Shown piece by piece: positions 1-9,708 of a DNA stretch of 12,893 bases (position 1 is its first letter; each line of letters begins with the position of its first letter). Origin of the DNA: Gamarada debralockiae (lineage: Eukaryota; Ascomycota; Leotiomycetes; Helotiales; Hyphodiscaceae). A program made the position numbers and the translations under genes. Location of the stretch: positions 1-12,893 of the forward strand of contig NXFV01001482.1 in the NCBI GenBank assembly GCA_002803225.1, in the 5' to 3' direction. Under the pieces are notes generated by a model. That model saw only the letters and a list, made by a program, of their open reading frames with translations, was not told the origin of the DNA and did no database searches.

Positions 1-876
1 GAATTCCTTACTTTTAACTTAGCTATAGTTTAAAATTAACTTAATAAAGTTAATCTTTAGAATATAAGAATCTTTAATTTAATTAATAGTAAAGTTATTA
101 GACTTTTTAATACCTTAGTTTAATCTTAGAACTTAGTTTAGGAAACTATAATAAATATTAAGAAGAGAGATATTATCTTTTCTTTACTTACTATCTTTAC
201 TTATAACCTCTTTATAATTAATAATACTTATTATATTTTATTCTTAATTAAATTTATTAAGATTAAAGATAATAGAACTCTTGAAAATAGAGTATTTATA
301 GTAGATATTATTTAATATTATAAGGATTTATTAATTCTAGAGAAGCCTTAATATAATAGTTAATTTAATATTATTGTTTTTAAAGCTTATATTACTTTAA
401 AAGAATATAGGCCTTTTTCCGATTTTTTAGTTAGCTAATATAAGTATAGTAACCCTCTTATTATACTAGAATATAATAAATAGCTTAGTAATATAAGATA
501 AGATAATAGTATTATAGTTATTAACCTATAGTAAATTAATACTATTAAATATTATAATAAAGCCTTTAGTTACTTATAGGAACTTAAAGAGTACTTTTAT
601 AATAATACTTTTTACTTTAAGAATAAAGGAAATCCTTTTAGATTTACCTTTGACTTAAAGATTATTAGTAATAATAAAGAAGATAATAATAAGCTCTTTA
701 ATCTATCTTTAACTCTTACTAGTAAAAGTAAGAGAAAAGCTCTTATTATTATAACTAAGACTTCTTTTAATAATAAACTTAATAATTTTAAAGCTATTTT
801 CTTTAAGACTTCTAAAGATATCTTTTAAGACTATAAATTAAAAAATAATAGTTCAGACAAAAGTATTAGAATTTAA
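1..876 (+). pseudogene. RIP-degraded reading frame of unknown function, 5' end outside the window
   Basis: I do not recognise this gene. Frame 1 can be followed from the first base to the tandem TAA TAG at 874-879. The stops inside it are TAA or TAG, as expected if Gln and Trp codons were converted, and the frame does not drift, which suggests a real former protein of at least 290 residues. The N-terminal half is rich in Asn, Leu, Ile and Gln. The C-terminal part (about 640-800) is Lys, Ser and Thr rich, with a basic Ser-Lys-Ser-Lys-Arg-Lys stretch near 721-738. I see no CCHC knuckle, protease, RT or integrase motif. It is the most AT-rich part of the window, so it may be the oldest or most heavily mutated. 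It could be an extra ORF of a retroelement, a DNA-transposon protein or a degraded host gene. Confidence 0.45.
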
Positions 877-1420
877 TAGTATAGAAGTCTTTTATATATA
901 AATTAGTTCTTTTTCTTTTCTTTTAATAGTATTATTTTTATAGTACTTAAGAGCAAGTATAAATATAAGGGGGGTTAAATATAGTAGGGAAATATATTAG
1001 GAAGATTATTATTACCTTACTTTTCAGGGTTTTAGTAGGTCTTATAATTATAAGAACCTCGCTTAGCTAGTTTTATTATATATTAGCGGGGGATAAATAG
1101 CCTTTATAGCTAGAGTAGTACTTAGATAATATTATAATTATACATCTCGTTTTTTATATATATTCTATAGTATATTCAAGCACTATAACCTTTGTTTTAT
1201 ATCATTAGTTTTCGTTTTAGTTTTATCTCTTACTAAGAGCACGTGTGATATATAGCGTAATCAGGAAGCGCTTATACTCGTATTTCGCCCCTCTACAATA
1301 TCGGATTAGTAATAATTATAAGATTAATTAAGTACTTAAGAAGTAAGGATAAAAGCTATACCTAAGAGCTTAACTAATTGCACTACTTTAATAACTAGGG
1401 AAGACGCAAGTATTTAGGTA
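877..1420. other. AT-rich spacer with a weak LTR-like segment
   Basis: No reading frame is convincing here. A G-run in purine-rich context at 967-976 (AAGGGGGGTT) resembles a polypurine tract. It is followed by about 270 bases that contain TATATATA near 1156-1163 and a CACGTG at 1240-1245, and that finish at 1250 in GTGTGATA. That end could be a mutated LTR terminus (GTGACA with CA changed to TA), like the end of the solo LTR at 9840. I found no second copy in the window and no clear target-site duplication, so an LTR at about 977-1250 is only a possibility. Gag and protease sequences that should precede the downstream pol are not visible here. Confidence 0.25.
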
Positions 1421-2098
1421 TTACGCCCTAGTTAAGGACGTTATATATACCCTTGATAGAGATAAGCTAGACGCCCTTAGTAATACTATATTCTTAGATA
1501 CTAAAGAACTTAAAGAGCTATAGTCCTCTCTATTAGTATAGTTATATAATCTAGCTAATATCTTCTTAAAGAAAGCTATAGATACTTTTCCTTAATTTTA
1601 ACTATTTGATTATAAGTTATACTTTAATAGACTAGAACTATTAATAAAGACGCCTACCTCTATAAAATAAGTACCTAAGAGCTAGAGAAAATAAGAGAAT
1701 ACCTAGTAAAGAATTTAAAGAAGAGATTTATTAAACTATTAGATTCCCCTTATTTATTATTAGTTTTATTTGTTAAGAAAAAAGATAAGAGTCTATACTT
1801 TTATATTAACTATCACTAGCTAAATATCTTAACAAAGAAGGATTAATACCTTTTATTTCTTATCTTAAAGATACTTAACTAATTAGTTAAATCATTAGTA
1901 TTTATTAAACTTAATATATAATATACCTTTAATTAGATCTTTATAAAATAAGCGTCTATAATATAAGTAGCCTTCTAAACGAGGTACAGCTCTTTTGAAC
2001 TAATAGTCTTACCCTTCAGACTTTATAATAGGCCGGCTACGTTTTTATAGTATATTAATATTATTCTTATAAACTATTTAAATAACTTTTACTTTGTA

Positions 2099-2110
2099 TA
2101 TATTAATAAT
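2099..2110 (+). other. RT active site mutated from YIDD to YINN
   Basis: The codons read TAT ATT AAT AAT, followed by Ile-Leu-Ile-Phe-Ser. Ty3/gypsy RTs have Tyr-X-Asp-Asp here. Both Asp codons (GAT) follow a T, so a TG to TA change converts each into Asn (AAT). The two catalytic metal-binding residues are therefore lost by exactly the change RIP makes. Confidence 0.85.
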
Positions 2111-4303
2111 ATATTAATCTTTTCTAAGGATAAAAGGGAATATTAATAGTACGTCTAAATTGTCCTATAAAAGCTTAGAGATATTAGATTATAGATTAAT
2201 ATCCGTAAATACAAGTTTAAAGTATTAAAAACGACTTTCCTAGGGTTTGTAATATTAGATTAAGGCATTTAAGTAGACCTTATTAAAATCGCTATTATTT
2301 ATAACTAAGAGCTGCCCTTAATAAGAAGAGAGATTTAATTATTTTTTAGCTTTTATAACTTTTACTAGAGGTTTATTTAAGTATATAGTTATATCTCCTG
2401 CCTACTAAACTAACTAATTAGGAAAGATATCCTACTAAAGTTTATACTTAATAAGAATTAATTAGATTCTTTTAAACGACTTAAAGCACTACTTTTATTA
2501 GCTTTAATCCTTCTTTACTTCTAGTATAACTAAGAAACTTAACTAAAAACTAATTATTTAGAGCTTACTACTATAGGAGTACTCTCCTAAAAGTATATCT
2601 TTAATAGACAATAGTATCCTATTATATTCTACTTTAAGGCTCTTTAAGAGGTAAAGACCTACTATAAAATTTATAATAAAGAACTTCTTACTATTATCTT
2701 AGGACTTAAAGAATAGTAGATAAAACTCGCTAGTCTACTAAGCTTCTTAATTATTATTAACTATAAAGTATTAAAGTACTTTAGAACGAAGAAGCTCTTT
2801 AATAAGTACTAAATATAATAGATAGACATACTATCTTAGTTCTATTATAAGATTACCTACTATTTAAGCAAAGAAAATACTATTACTAATATCCTATCTT
2901 AAAAAGACAAATTAATACTTATATAAAAGCTAGTAAAGGAAGCCGAGAAGACTAGACTAGTCTTTTTACTAGAAGTTATCTTTACTTTAATTAAAACTAA
3001 AGTAATAGATAAATTAAAAGTAATAGAGGATATCTTATAAGCTAATTATATAAACTTAAGCCTTAAATCAAAATAGACTAAAGCCCAGGAAAAGATAGGT
3101 TTATAAGAGATATTAACTAGTTTACTACTCTATAACAAGAAAGTAGTTATACTAAATAGATATAATAACCTACAGACCTGTCTTATATAATAAGTCTATA
3201 CTACTATAGCTACAACTTATCCTAGTAAGAATAAGACAAAGGCTTTACTTAAGAGGCTCTATTAGTAGCTAAATTAAGGTAGTAAAGTCGACTAATATAT
3301 AGTAAACTGCCGGGGGTACTAGAAATCCTATAAGCTAAGGGACAAGACACCCAGCCTATTATATCTATTACTAGTCCCCTTACAAACTTAAAACGACCTT
3401 TTTATAGACTTTTATACCCTAGGCTTAGTAAGTAAAGGATATAATAATATCTTCGTTATAGTCGATCAACTATCCAAATAATACATTAGTCTACTAACTA
3501 CTAAAAGTATAACTACTAGGACTACTACCTTATTATTCTATTACTACTTATAGAGGTTCTAGGGTTATCCCTTAATAATTACTAGTAACTAAGATCCTTA
3601 ATTTATTTCGGACTTTATAAATAAACTATTTAAGCTTACTAGAATTAAGTTAAAGCTCTTAATAGTAGAATATACTTAAACTAATAACTAGACTGAAATC
3701 GTTAATTAAATTATTAATACTCGCTTACGTCCTTTTATTAACTACTATTAAGACAACTAGGTAAACCTTTTATTAGCCCTCAATATAGCTAGAGCTATAT
3801 ACCCCTACAAATCTACTAGCTTGTCTCTATTAATAGTTAACTATAGATATAAACCCCGTTTAGACTTTAACTAAATACTAGTAATAGAAGAGTTTTAAAT
3901 ACTAAAAGAAAAGCTTAATAAAGAGGAAGTATAGTAATAGGCAAAGAGAATTAATAATATAGTTATATATACTAGGACCTGTATAGTAAGAGCTTAAGAC
4001 TATTAAACAAAGTAAACAAATAAAAAGCAGCGGATATTAGATTTTAGCCTAAAGGATAAGGTTTATATAATCAAGAAGATCTAAAGAATAAACTACCCGT
4101 CAAATAAGCTAGACTATCTATTAGCTAGACTCTTTAAGATCCTTAAGATAGTAAGATACTTATACTAACTTAAGCTACTAGCTAGCTATAAGATTTGGCC
4201 GATTTTCTATATTAACAGACTCTATAAAAACCTTAATAACCCTTTACTAGACTAAGTTAATTAAAAGCTAAATACTATTAATATAAACAGCAAACTAGAA
4301 TAA

Positions 4304-4460
4304 GAGGTTAACCGGATCTTATTATCTTATATAAAGTATAGCAAGCTCTATTATAAGGTCAAGTAAATAGAGTAAGATATAGATAATTAATAGTACTTTA
4401 CCTCTAACTTTAAGAATACAGTAATAATACTTTATAAGTTTTATAAGTAATACCTAGACA
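4304..4460 (+). other. Chromodomain remnant at the C-terminus of the plus-strand pol
   Basis: The frame used by RT and integrase continues into a sequence with the chromodomain pattern: an initial Glu-Val-X-Arg-Ile-Leu, then a Tyr-Lys-Val-Lys strand with stop codons where the conserved Trp residues are expected, then Asn-Phe-Lys-Asn and a Phe-Tyr-Lys helix. Chromodomains at this place define chromoviruses. In known members they bind methylated histone H3 and steer integration to heterochromatin. Confidence 0.75.
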
Positions 4461-4480
4461 AAGTAAGCCCCCTTATCTAA

Positions 4481-4860
4481 TTAAAATCTTAGATTTAATA
4501 TATAAAAGAAGATAAATTCAACAAAGATTATATAAATAATAATAAGCTATAATATTAGGGCTCTTATTACTAGAGAAAGAGGAAAGCATAGCCTTTTTTA
4601 GGGTTTTATTAAAACCTTATTATCTTTCCTTTATTACTACTATTTATAGCGCTTACAATTGTTTTAGACTTAATATATTTCCCCTATTACTTTAATACTA
4701 TACCCTTTATCTAAAACCCCCTTTTTACTATTTAATTTTACTTTTGCTTTAAAGAATATAATATAAAAGTAAATCGGCGATAATTATATATGTATATTAG
4801 CTACCTTTAATAGACAATTACTTTTATTAATAATATTAACTTAATATTAATAATAACCCT
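4481..4860. other. AT-rich spacer, nothing recognised
   Basis: The chromodomain frame trails off with a basic Arg-Lys-Arg-Lys stretch near 4576-4590. I then see only AT-rich sequence without a stable frame. The plus-strand pol should be followed by a polypurine tract and a 3' LTR. A purine-rich run occurs at 4571-4588, but no LTR matching 977-1250 was found. Confidence 0.5.
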
Positions 4861-5148
4861 TTAGCTACTAACCCTTGACTAATTCGCTATTACTACTACC
4901 TTGTAATCGTTGAAATAGTAGGACCTAATACTAGTAGTAGACAAATCAATTAAATACTTAAAAGCCTCGACTATAATATTAATGTCTCTAATCTAGTTTA
5001 TATAATAATCTACAATCCTAATAGCGAAATAAGCTTTATTAATAGCGATAGTAATATAGTTACATAAGAATAAGTCGATACTCAAAACGCTATATACGTT
5101 GCCTTAGACTAAATCTTAGAAATAATAGCTAAAGAGATTATAGCTAGC

Positions 5149-5317
5149 TATACTAATAACAAATAAGTTAATATAGATAAACTTATATCCCCTCGTTAGT
5201 ATACTAACGACAAACAAGTTAATATATACGAACTCGAATCCCTTTACTTATATCTCGATAACGAACAAGCTAATATAAATAAACTCAAATCACCTTATTA
5301 GTATACTAACGACAATT
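5149..5317 (+). repeat. 51-bp tandem repeat (17-residue units)
   Basis: Units begin at 5149, 5200, 5251 and 5302, an exact 51-base period; the fourth is partial. Each starts with a TATACTAACGACAAACAAG-like sequence and encodes a unit of the pattern Tyr-Thr-Asn-Asp-Lys-Gln-Val-Asn-Ile, then Leu and Ser-Pro. The period is a multiple of three and the units stay in frame, as expected for a repeat amplified in a coding sequence before it decayed. Confidence 0.85.
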
Positions 5318-5407
5318 AGACTTAGATCCTCTTATTAGTTCTTTAATAATAATAATATACTTATTATTAAAACCCTATATAATAGTGAAAACAATAAAGA
5401 CAATAAG

Positions 5408-5460
5408 AATAACAAAGATAAAGAAGATAATAAAGATAAAGAGGATAATAAAAGAAAGGA
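5408..5460 (+). repeat. Short charged repeat (Asp-Asn-Lys-Asp-Lys-Glu)
   Basis: An imperfect 18-base repeat with the core GATAAAGAAGATAATAAA runs in frame 2 of the surrounding degraded gene and encodes alternating Asp, Asn, Lys and Glu. It lies just downstream of the 51-bp repeat. Confidence 0.6.
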
Positions 5461-6337
5461 GGAAGCTTGACCTTATAGCGGAAAGTATAAGAAGTTAACT
5501 ATTACTATCCTTACTCTTATAAAGTACTCAAAAACTAGCGGTAAGACTACTATTATATCAACTATATACGCTACTCATTCTAAGCGCTAGTCTAAGATCA
5601 ATAGCTAGAAGACGATCCTTGATATTAAGAAGTATAGCAAATACTCAAATAATATTAATATACTTGTTATAGATACTAAAACAATCACTAGAAAGAATAT
5701 AAAGGATAAGTACTTAGCTACTATAGAGAAGCTAAAGGTCTTAGGTTATAATAATAAAGTTACTAAGTTAGCTAAAGTATAACTCTCGATCTAAGAACTT
5801 TAAAATTAACTTAATAAATCTAAGTCTAATATTAAGAAAGCTTATACTTAAATCAAATAATTAAAGTAAAGCTCTACTAAGATATCGGTAACTACCTTAA
5901 AGAAGCCTATAGCTAAGTCTATACTTACTATAGTAATTTAATTACCTCCTTGACCTTAACTTAACTCCCGCCTAAACGTATTAGTCCTAATATTAGTTAT
6001 ACCGACTATATCGCTCATAGACGCTATAATCGACGCCGGAATTAATATAATTAGGTCGTTAGATCAAGAGAACTAGGTAACTCGGGCGGCAAATTAGGTA
6101 GCTCTAGTAGAGAACAGACCCTATATAATATATAAATAGAGGATAGAGGGGCAATTATAGGGACTTAGGGGGGCGGAACTTACAGAGGAGAATTAGTAAT
6201 TATAGGCATTTAGCCTAAATAAGTGTGACGGCTGCACCAGATAAGACCCGAAGGAATAGGTAAACGTACGTTTATATTAAGAATCTAAAGCTAAAGAAAA
6301 AAGAAGAAGAAGAAGAGAGCTTTGTAAGAAGCTCGAG

Positions 6338-6349
6338 CTTATATATAAG
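6338..6349 (-). promoter_or_regulatory. Putative TATA box of element A LTR
   Basis: CTTATATATAAG is a 12-base palindrome followed on the minus strand by a CT-rich tract about 22 bases downstream. The solo LTR has the same order on its plus strand (TATATAAG at 9709-9716, then a CT-rich tract), which supports this as the LTR promoter and fixes the direction of transcription. Confidence 0.6.
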
Positions 6350-6374
6350 ACCTGGGACTATACTAATATAGGGT

Positions 6375-6399
6375 CCTTACTAGCGCGAGCTAACAAGGG
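6375..6399. repeat. 25-bp imperfect palindrome shared by LTRs and the pol linker, copy 1
   Basis: The sequence begins CCTTACTAGCGCGAG and ends TAACAAGGG, with arms CCTTR-CTRG against CYAACAAGG. Reverse-complement copies of the same 25 bases occur in the solo LTR (9678-9702), and a diverged same-strand copy is in the pol linker (10233-10257). Against the solo-LTR copy there are three differences, each a CA to TA or TG to TA change. Confidence 0.75.
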
Positions 6400-6423
6400 T
6401 CCCGAATATAGTAGCTCTCGTTA

Positions 6424-6448
6424 ATTTCCCCCGCTAGGCGGGGGAAAT
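6424..6448. repeat. Perfect 11-bp palindrome in LTR U3
   Basis: The arms ATTTCCCCCGC (6424-6434) and GCGGGGGAAAT (6438-6448) flank a TAG loop. It keeps high GC content in an AT-rich setting. Related palindromes occur in the element's own pol linker (10297-10323, 10346-10370, 10405-10437). Confidence 0.9.
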
Positions 6449-6489
6449 CTATAGTACGTAATTTAAGCGAAAGACTATATGCCGTGATA

Positions 6490-6502
6490 TTCCCCCCTCT
6501 TC
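6490..6502 (-). other. Polypurine tract of element A
   Basis: On the minus strand the 13 bases directly before the 3' LTR read GAAGAGGGGGGAA, all purines. This is where plus-strand DNA synthesis is primed in LTR retrotransposons. Its position confirms the direction of the element and the inner edge of the 3' LTR. Confidence 0.85.
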
Positions 6503-6621
6503 GAGTAGAACTAACTATAGTTCTAGTAATATAAAGGTTTATTATCATCTGTATACTCCTTAAATTCTTCCTTTCTAGTCTTGTATTCCCTAATCCAGCG
6601 CTCTAAGTACGCCGGCGGTCC

Positions 6622-6800
6622 TACTATGTTTGGCTAGTTCTTATAGAACTACCTTAGCAAGTAATAATAACTCTTTAAATTAAAGGCCTTATACTAGCTA
6701 AAGTCCTACGGCCTATCTCTTTTCTATTATACTTAATAGTATAAGTTCTTCTAACATATATATACCTAACTATCTAAGATTTCCTTAACTTCCTATTTAT
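6622..6800 (-). other. Chromodomain remnant of element A pol
   Basis: On the minus strand the pol frame reads a stop codon where Trp is expected, then Glu-Val-Lys-Glu-Ile-Leu-Asp-Ser, then an Asn-Leu-Tyr-Tyr strand with two stops at Trp- or Gln-like positions. It ends with a helix and Gly-Pro-Pro-Ala-Tyr at about 6608-6622. This is the chromodomain layout. The well-preserved tail after it runs into the polypurine tract. Confidence 0.75.
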
Positions 6801-9009
6801 TATCGTCTCTGTATTATACTAGTTCTAATACAGGGTTTCTTTATCTAGGTAATAGATTACTAGGATCTTTATGTAGCTTCTTAGTATAGAATATGTTATA
6901 GACTCTTATTATAGGTAGTAAGTCAAGCTTATAGCTATACCCTTTCTTATCTAGGACTGTATATAGGCCCTGTTACTAGTAGTCTAGTTTATAGCTTAGG
7001 CGGTTCGACTTAAGGTTTTTAGTTGAAACCTATACCTTATTCTTTATATCCTAATTAATAGCTCTTTAGTACTTATTAGCTTATATAGCTTATCGTTCCT
7101 AAGCCTTTAATATACTAGTGCAGGCTTTAGCCTAAATGTTCTCTATATACTAAGCTAGCTATTAGACTTCTTGCTGATTTAAGTATTCCTTAGGCGTATA
7201 ACCTTCGGACGAGGCTTCCTAGTCAAATAATATTCGGGGCTTATAGCTGCGTTTAACTATAAATAGAGATATCTTAGTAGACTTATAGAGGAGTACTATA
7301 GTAGTATAATCTACTAGGTAAATTAGCTCTAGCTAGTTATCCTAGTAGTAGTTAATAAACAGGCGAAGGCGCTAATCTAGTTACTAGTTATAGTTCTCTG
7401 TTTGGCTATCCGTTTAGGGGTAGTCTACTATTAATAAGAGGAGCTTAGTTCTAAGTAGACTATTAAGTTTATTCTAGAAGGTACTAATAAACTAGGGATC
7501 TTAGTCACTAATAATAGTATCTAGCGGCCTAAAGTAGCAAAAGATATATATATAGTATAGTATAGTAAGGTCTCTTATAGAGTAGGTCTTATAGCACAGG
7601 ATACTAATAGGCTACTTACTAAGGCGGTTAATAAAAATAACTATAGTATTTATATTATTCTTCGCTTTAGGGAAGTCTTTAAAGTCTATTACTATATCTT
7701 TCTATAGCTAAAGAGGAACTAGGAGTAAATATAGTAACTCTAGAGTCTTATCCTAAGAGACTATAGATACTCGATAGGTATAGTAGTTAGTAATATATTA
7801 GTCTACGTCTTATATAAGGCCTTTCTAGTAGTATCTAGTCTATAGTAGCTTATAGGTCTTTATCTTACTAAGATAAGTAATTAAGATTAAGCTATAGGTC
7901 TTATTAATTAGCTTAGTATAAAGGTAGTAGTCTTTATAAGAGACTAGTACTACGAGTATACTATAGCGAGTAAGTAGTCCGTTCTATAGACTCTAAGATT
8001 TATTATTACTCTTATAAGCTAATATATAATAGTCTTCTAGTTTAAGACTAGATTAGTTCGCCGCTAGGATATAGTCGATAAGCTTTAATTACCTGTAAAT
8101 CAGTAGGGCGATAGTATCTATGCCTATTAATTAAAGCTAAATTGTTTCTTAAAGCTCCTTAGAGAGTATATCTAGCTAAAGTAGTACTTACTCCTAGTTT
8201 AGCTTCTTAAGCTTCTCCTAGGGAGTAACGTCCTATTCTTAATATATTAGCGGATCTATATAGTTGAGTTTACTTAGCTTATACTCGATCCGGAAGTTAT
8301 ACTTAGAGAGGATCTCTATCTAGTACACCTATTATACTATAAGCGACTTTGTAGTTATAAAGTATTCTAATACCTTATAGTTAGTTACTACAGATATAGG
8401 GTCCGTACTTCCTTCGAGTTCTACTCACTAATACTTAAATACCTTAATAATCGCTAGTAGCTCCTTATTATAGATTGTATAGTTATACTCGGCAGGGTTT
8501 ATTATCTTTAAGAAGTAGCCTACTAAGTACTACTTACTATCTAAGCCTAGCTGTAAGAATACTACGGCGATAATAGTATTAGACGAGTCGGTTTCAAGTA
8601 TATACTATCTATTAATATTATAGTAGGTAAGAAGAGACGTAAAGAGTAGTCGTTACTTAAGAGTATTAAAAGCTAGTATATAGTAGTCATTAAAGTCAAA
8701 GGGGTTTTCTTTCCGAGTAAGCTAGATAAGGGGTCTAGCGATTATTCTGTAGTCTTGTATAAAACGCCGATAGAAATTACAAAAGCCTAAGTATAACTAT
8801 ATACCTTATATTATCTTTAGTAGTACTTAATCCTTAATTACCTTAATCTTAGTAAGGTTAATAGAGATACTATTAGTACTAATAATAAAGCCTAGGTACT
8901 TCGTATAAGTCACGCTAAACTCGTATTTCTTGATATTAGCCTGGATACTAGCTTTCTAGAGATGCTCTAGGACTTGCTTGACCTATGTTTTGTATATTAG
9001 AGGGTCCTT

Positions 9010-9036
9010 AGAGTAGATTAGAATATCATCTAGGTA
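9010..9036 (-). other. Intact RT active-site motif YLDDILIYS
   Basis: The codons read TAC CTA GAT GAT ATT CTA ATC TAC TCT on the minus strand. Both catalytic Asp codons survive, unlike in the plus-strand pol at 2099-2110, although the gene around them carries many stops. Confidence 0.92.
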
Positions 9037-9590
9037 TATAGTACAGAAGACATCTAAGTAGTCAAACAGAATATTATTTATAAACTATTACTAGGTTACT
9101 AGGCTATTCATTAAACTAAAGGGGAGTATATTATACTAGTAAGAGCTGTATTAGGTACGAAACGTAGTTAGGGCGCAGCTGGATTCCTCGATACGTATAT
9201 AGTAAAAAGCTTATCATATATCAAGCTTTATAAAGACCTTAGCTCTAGTAAGCTTAGCTAGCGTCTTATTAATTAGAGGCAGAGGGTACTAGTCCTTCTT
9301 TGTAATAGTATTTAGCTTCCTGTAGTTGATATAAAACTGTAGTCCGCTATTTAGTTTCTTAACAAATATAATAGGTACTCCGAATAGTTCCTATAATACT
9401 AAGATAAAGCCTTTAGCTAGGTTCTTAATTAGGTATTTCTTAATAGTCTGTAGCTCTTCTACGGTCTAGCTCTAAAGTAGGGTCTTCGTCAGGTGGTTCT
9501 CAGCTATAAGCTCGATTTTATAGTCGTACGGGCGTAATAGAGGAAACTCGTTAGAGGCTGCTTTTAAGAACACGTCCTTGAACTCCTTAT

Positions 9591-9595
9591 ATTAC
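9591..9595. repeat. Target-site duplication, left copy (ATTAC)
   Basis: These five bases directly precede the TGT terminus of the solo LTR and are repeated exactly at 9841-9845. Five base pairs is the usual duplication length for Ty3/gypsy integration. Confidence 0.9.
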
Positions 9596-9677
9596 TGTGA
9601 GGAACCCGACAGCAAGTCCTCACATGAGCCACGTGACTACACGTGCTGCGCGGGGTTCGCTTAGGTCACATACCAGA

Positions 9678-9702
9678 CCCTTGTTGGCTCGCGCCAGCAA
9701 GG
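9678..9702. repeat. 25-bp imperfect palindrome, copy 2, in the solo LTR
   Basis: This copy keeps TGG, CCAG and GCAA where the element A LTR copy (reverse complement of 6375-6399) has TAG, CTAG and GTAA. It therefore serves as an unmutated reference for reading the changes in the older copies. Confidence 0.8.
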
Positions 9703-9708
9703 CCCCTG

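Larger units (their letters stand above)
1420..4480 (+). pseudogene. pol: Degraded Ty3/gypsy chromovirus pol (RT, RNase H, integrase, chromodomain)
   Basis: This is the polyprotein gene of an LTR retrotransposon, coding for the enzymes that copy element RNA into DNA and insert it. From about 1660 to the end, one reading frame can be followed with only TAA/TAG interruptions. In order: a short pre-RT linker (1428-1640, in another frame, so there is an indel near 1620-1660); RT with a Phe-Val-Lys-Lys motif at 1769-1780 and the active site at 2099-2110; RNase H with Tyr-Asn-Lys-Glu-Leu-Leu near 2672-2689; the integrase zinc finger, whose Asn-Cys-X-X-Cys survives as Asn-Cys-Arg-Gly-Tyr at 3305-3319; the integrase core with Asp 3407-3409, second Asp changed to Asn at 3587-3589, and Glu at 3695-3697; then a chromodomain from 4304. 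Gag and protease are missing upstream, so the copy is truncated or rearranged. It is more heavily mutated than the minus-strand element. Confidence 0.88.
4861..6223 (+). pseudogene. RIP-degraded reading frame of unknown function, cut by element A
   Basis: I do not recognise this gene. Frame 1 can be followed from about 4861 to 5335 and frame 2 from about 5408 to 6223, with TAA/TAG where Gln or Trp codons would fit; a shift lies in the AAT-rich stretch near 5340-5400. The first part contains a 17-residue tandem repeat. Next comes a charged Asp-Asn-Lys-Asp-Lys-Glu repeat (5408-5460), then a basic Lys/Ser/Thr-rich part, then a possible coiled coil (about 5785-5880, Leu, Gln and Lys rich), and a Gln/Glu-rich end. 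The frame runs without a natural end into the LTR at 6224, so the gene was probably split there and may resume beyond the window. A charged, coiled-coil, low-complexity protein would fit the gag N-terminus of another element, but no capsid or zinc-knuckle motif supports this. Confidence 0.45.
6224..6489 (-). repeat. 3' LTR of element A (266 bp)
   Basis: On the minus strand it starts with TATCACGGC (probably TGTCACGGC before CA/TG loss) and ends with GCCGTCACA, a short inverted terminal repeat typical of LTRs. In minus-strand order it carries a perfect 11-bp palindrome (6424-6448), a 25-bp motif shared with the solo LTR (6375-6399), a TATA palindrome (6338-6349) and a CTT-rich pyrimidine tract (6297-6316). 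Its first 107 plus-strand bases match 12787-12893 with six differences, all transitions, and no gaps. Confidence 0.9.

Noticed and set aside
1..6. Window begins with an EcoRI site (GAATTC)
   Set aside because: It may reflect a clone end rather than biology; the other end of the window is not an EcoRI site, so nothing can be concluded.
4571..4620. Polypurine tract and 3' LTR for the plus-strand pol
   Set aside because: There is a short purine-rich run, but the sequence after it does not match 977-1250 or any other LTR in the window.
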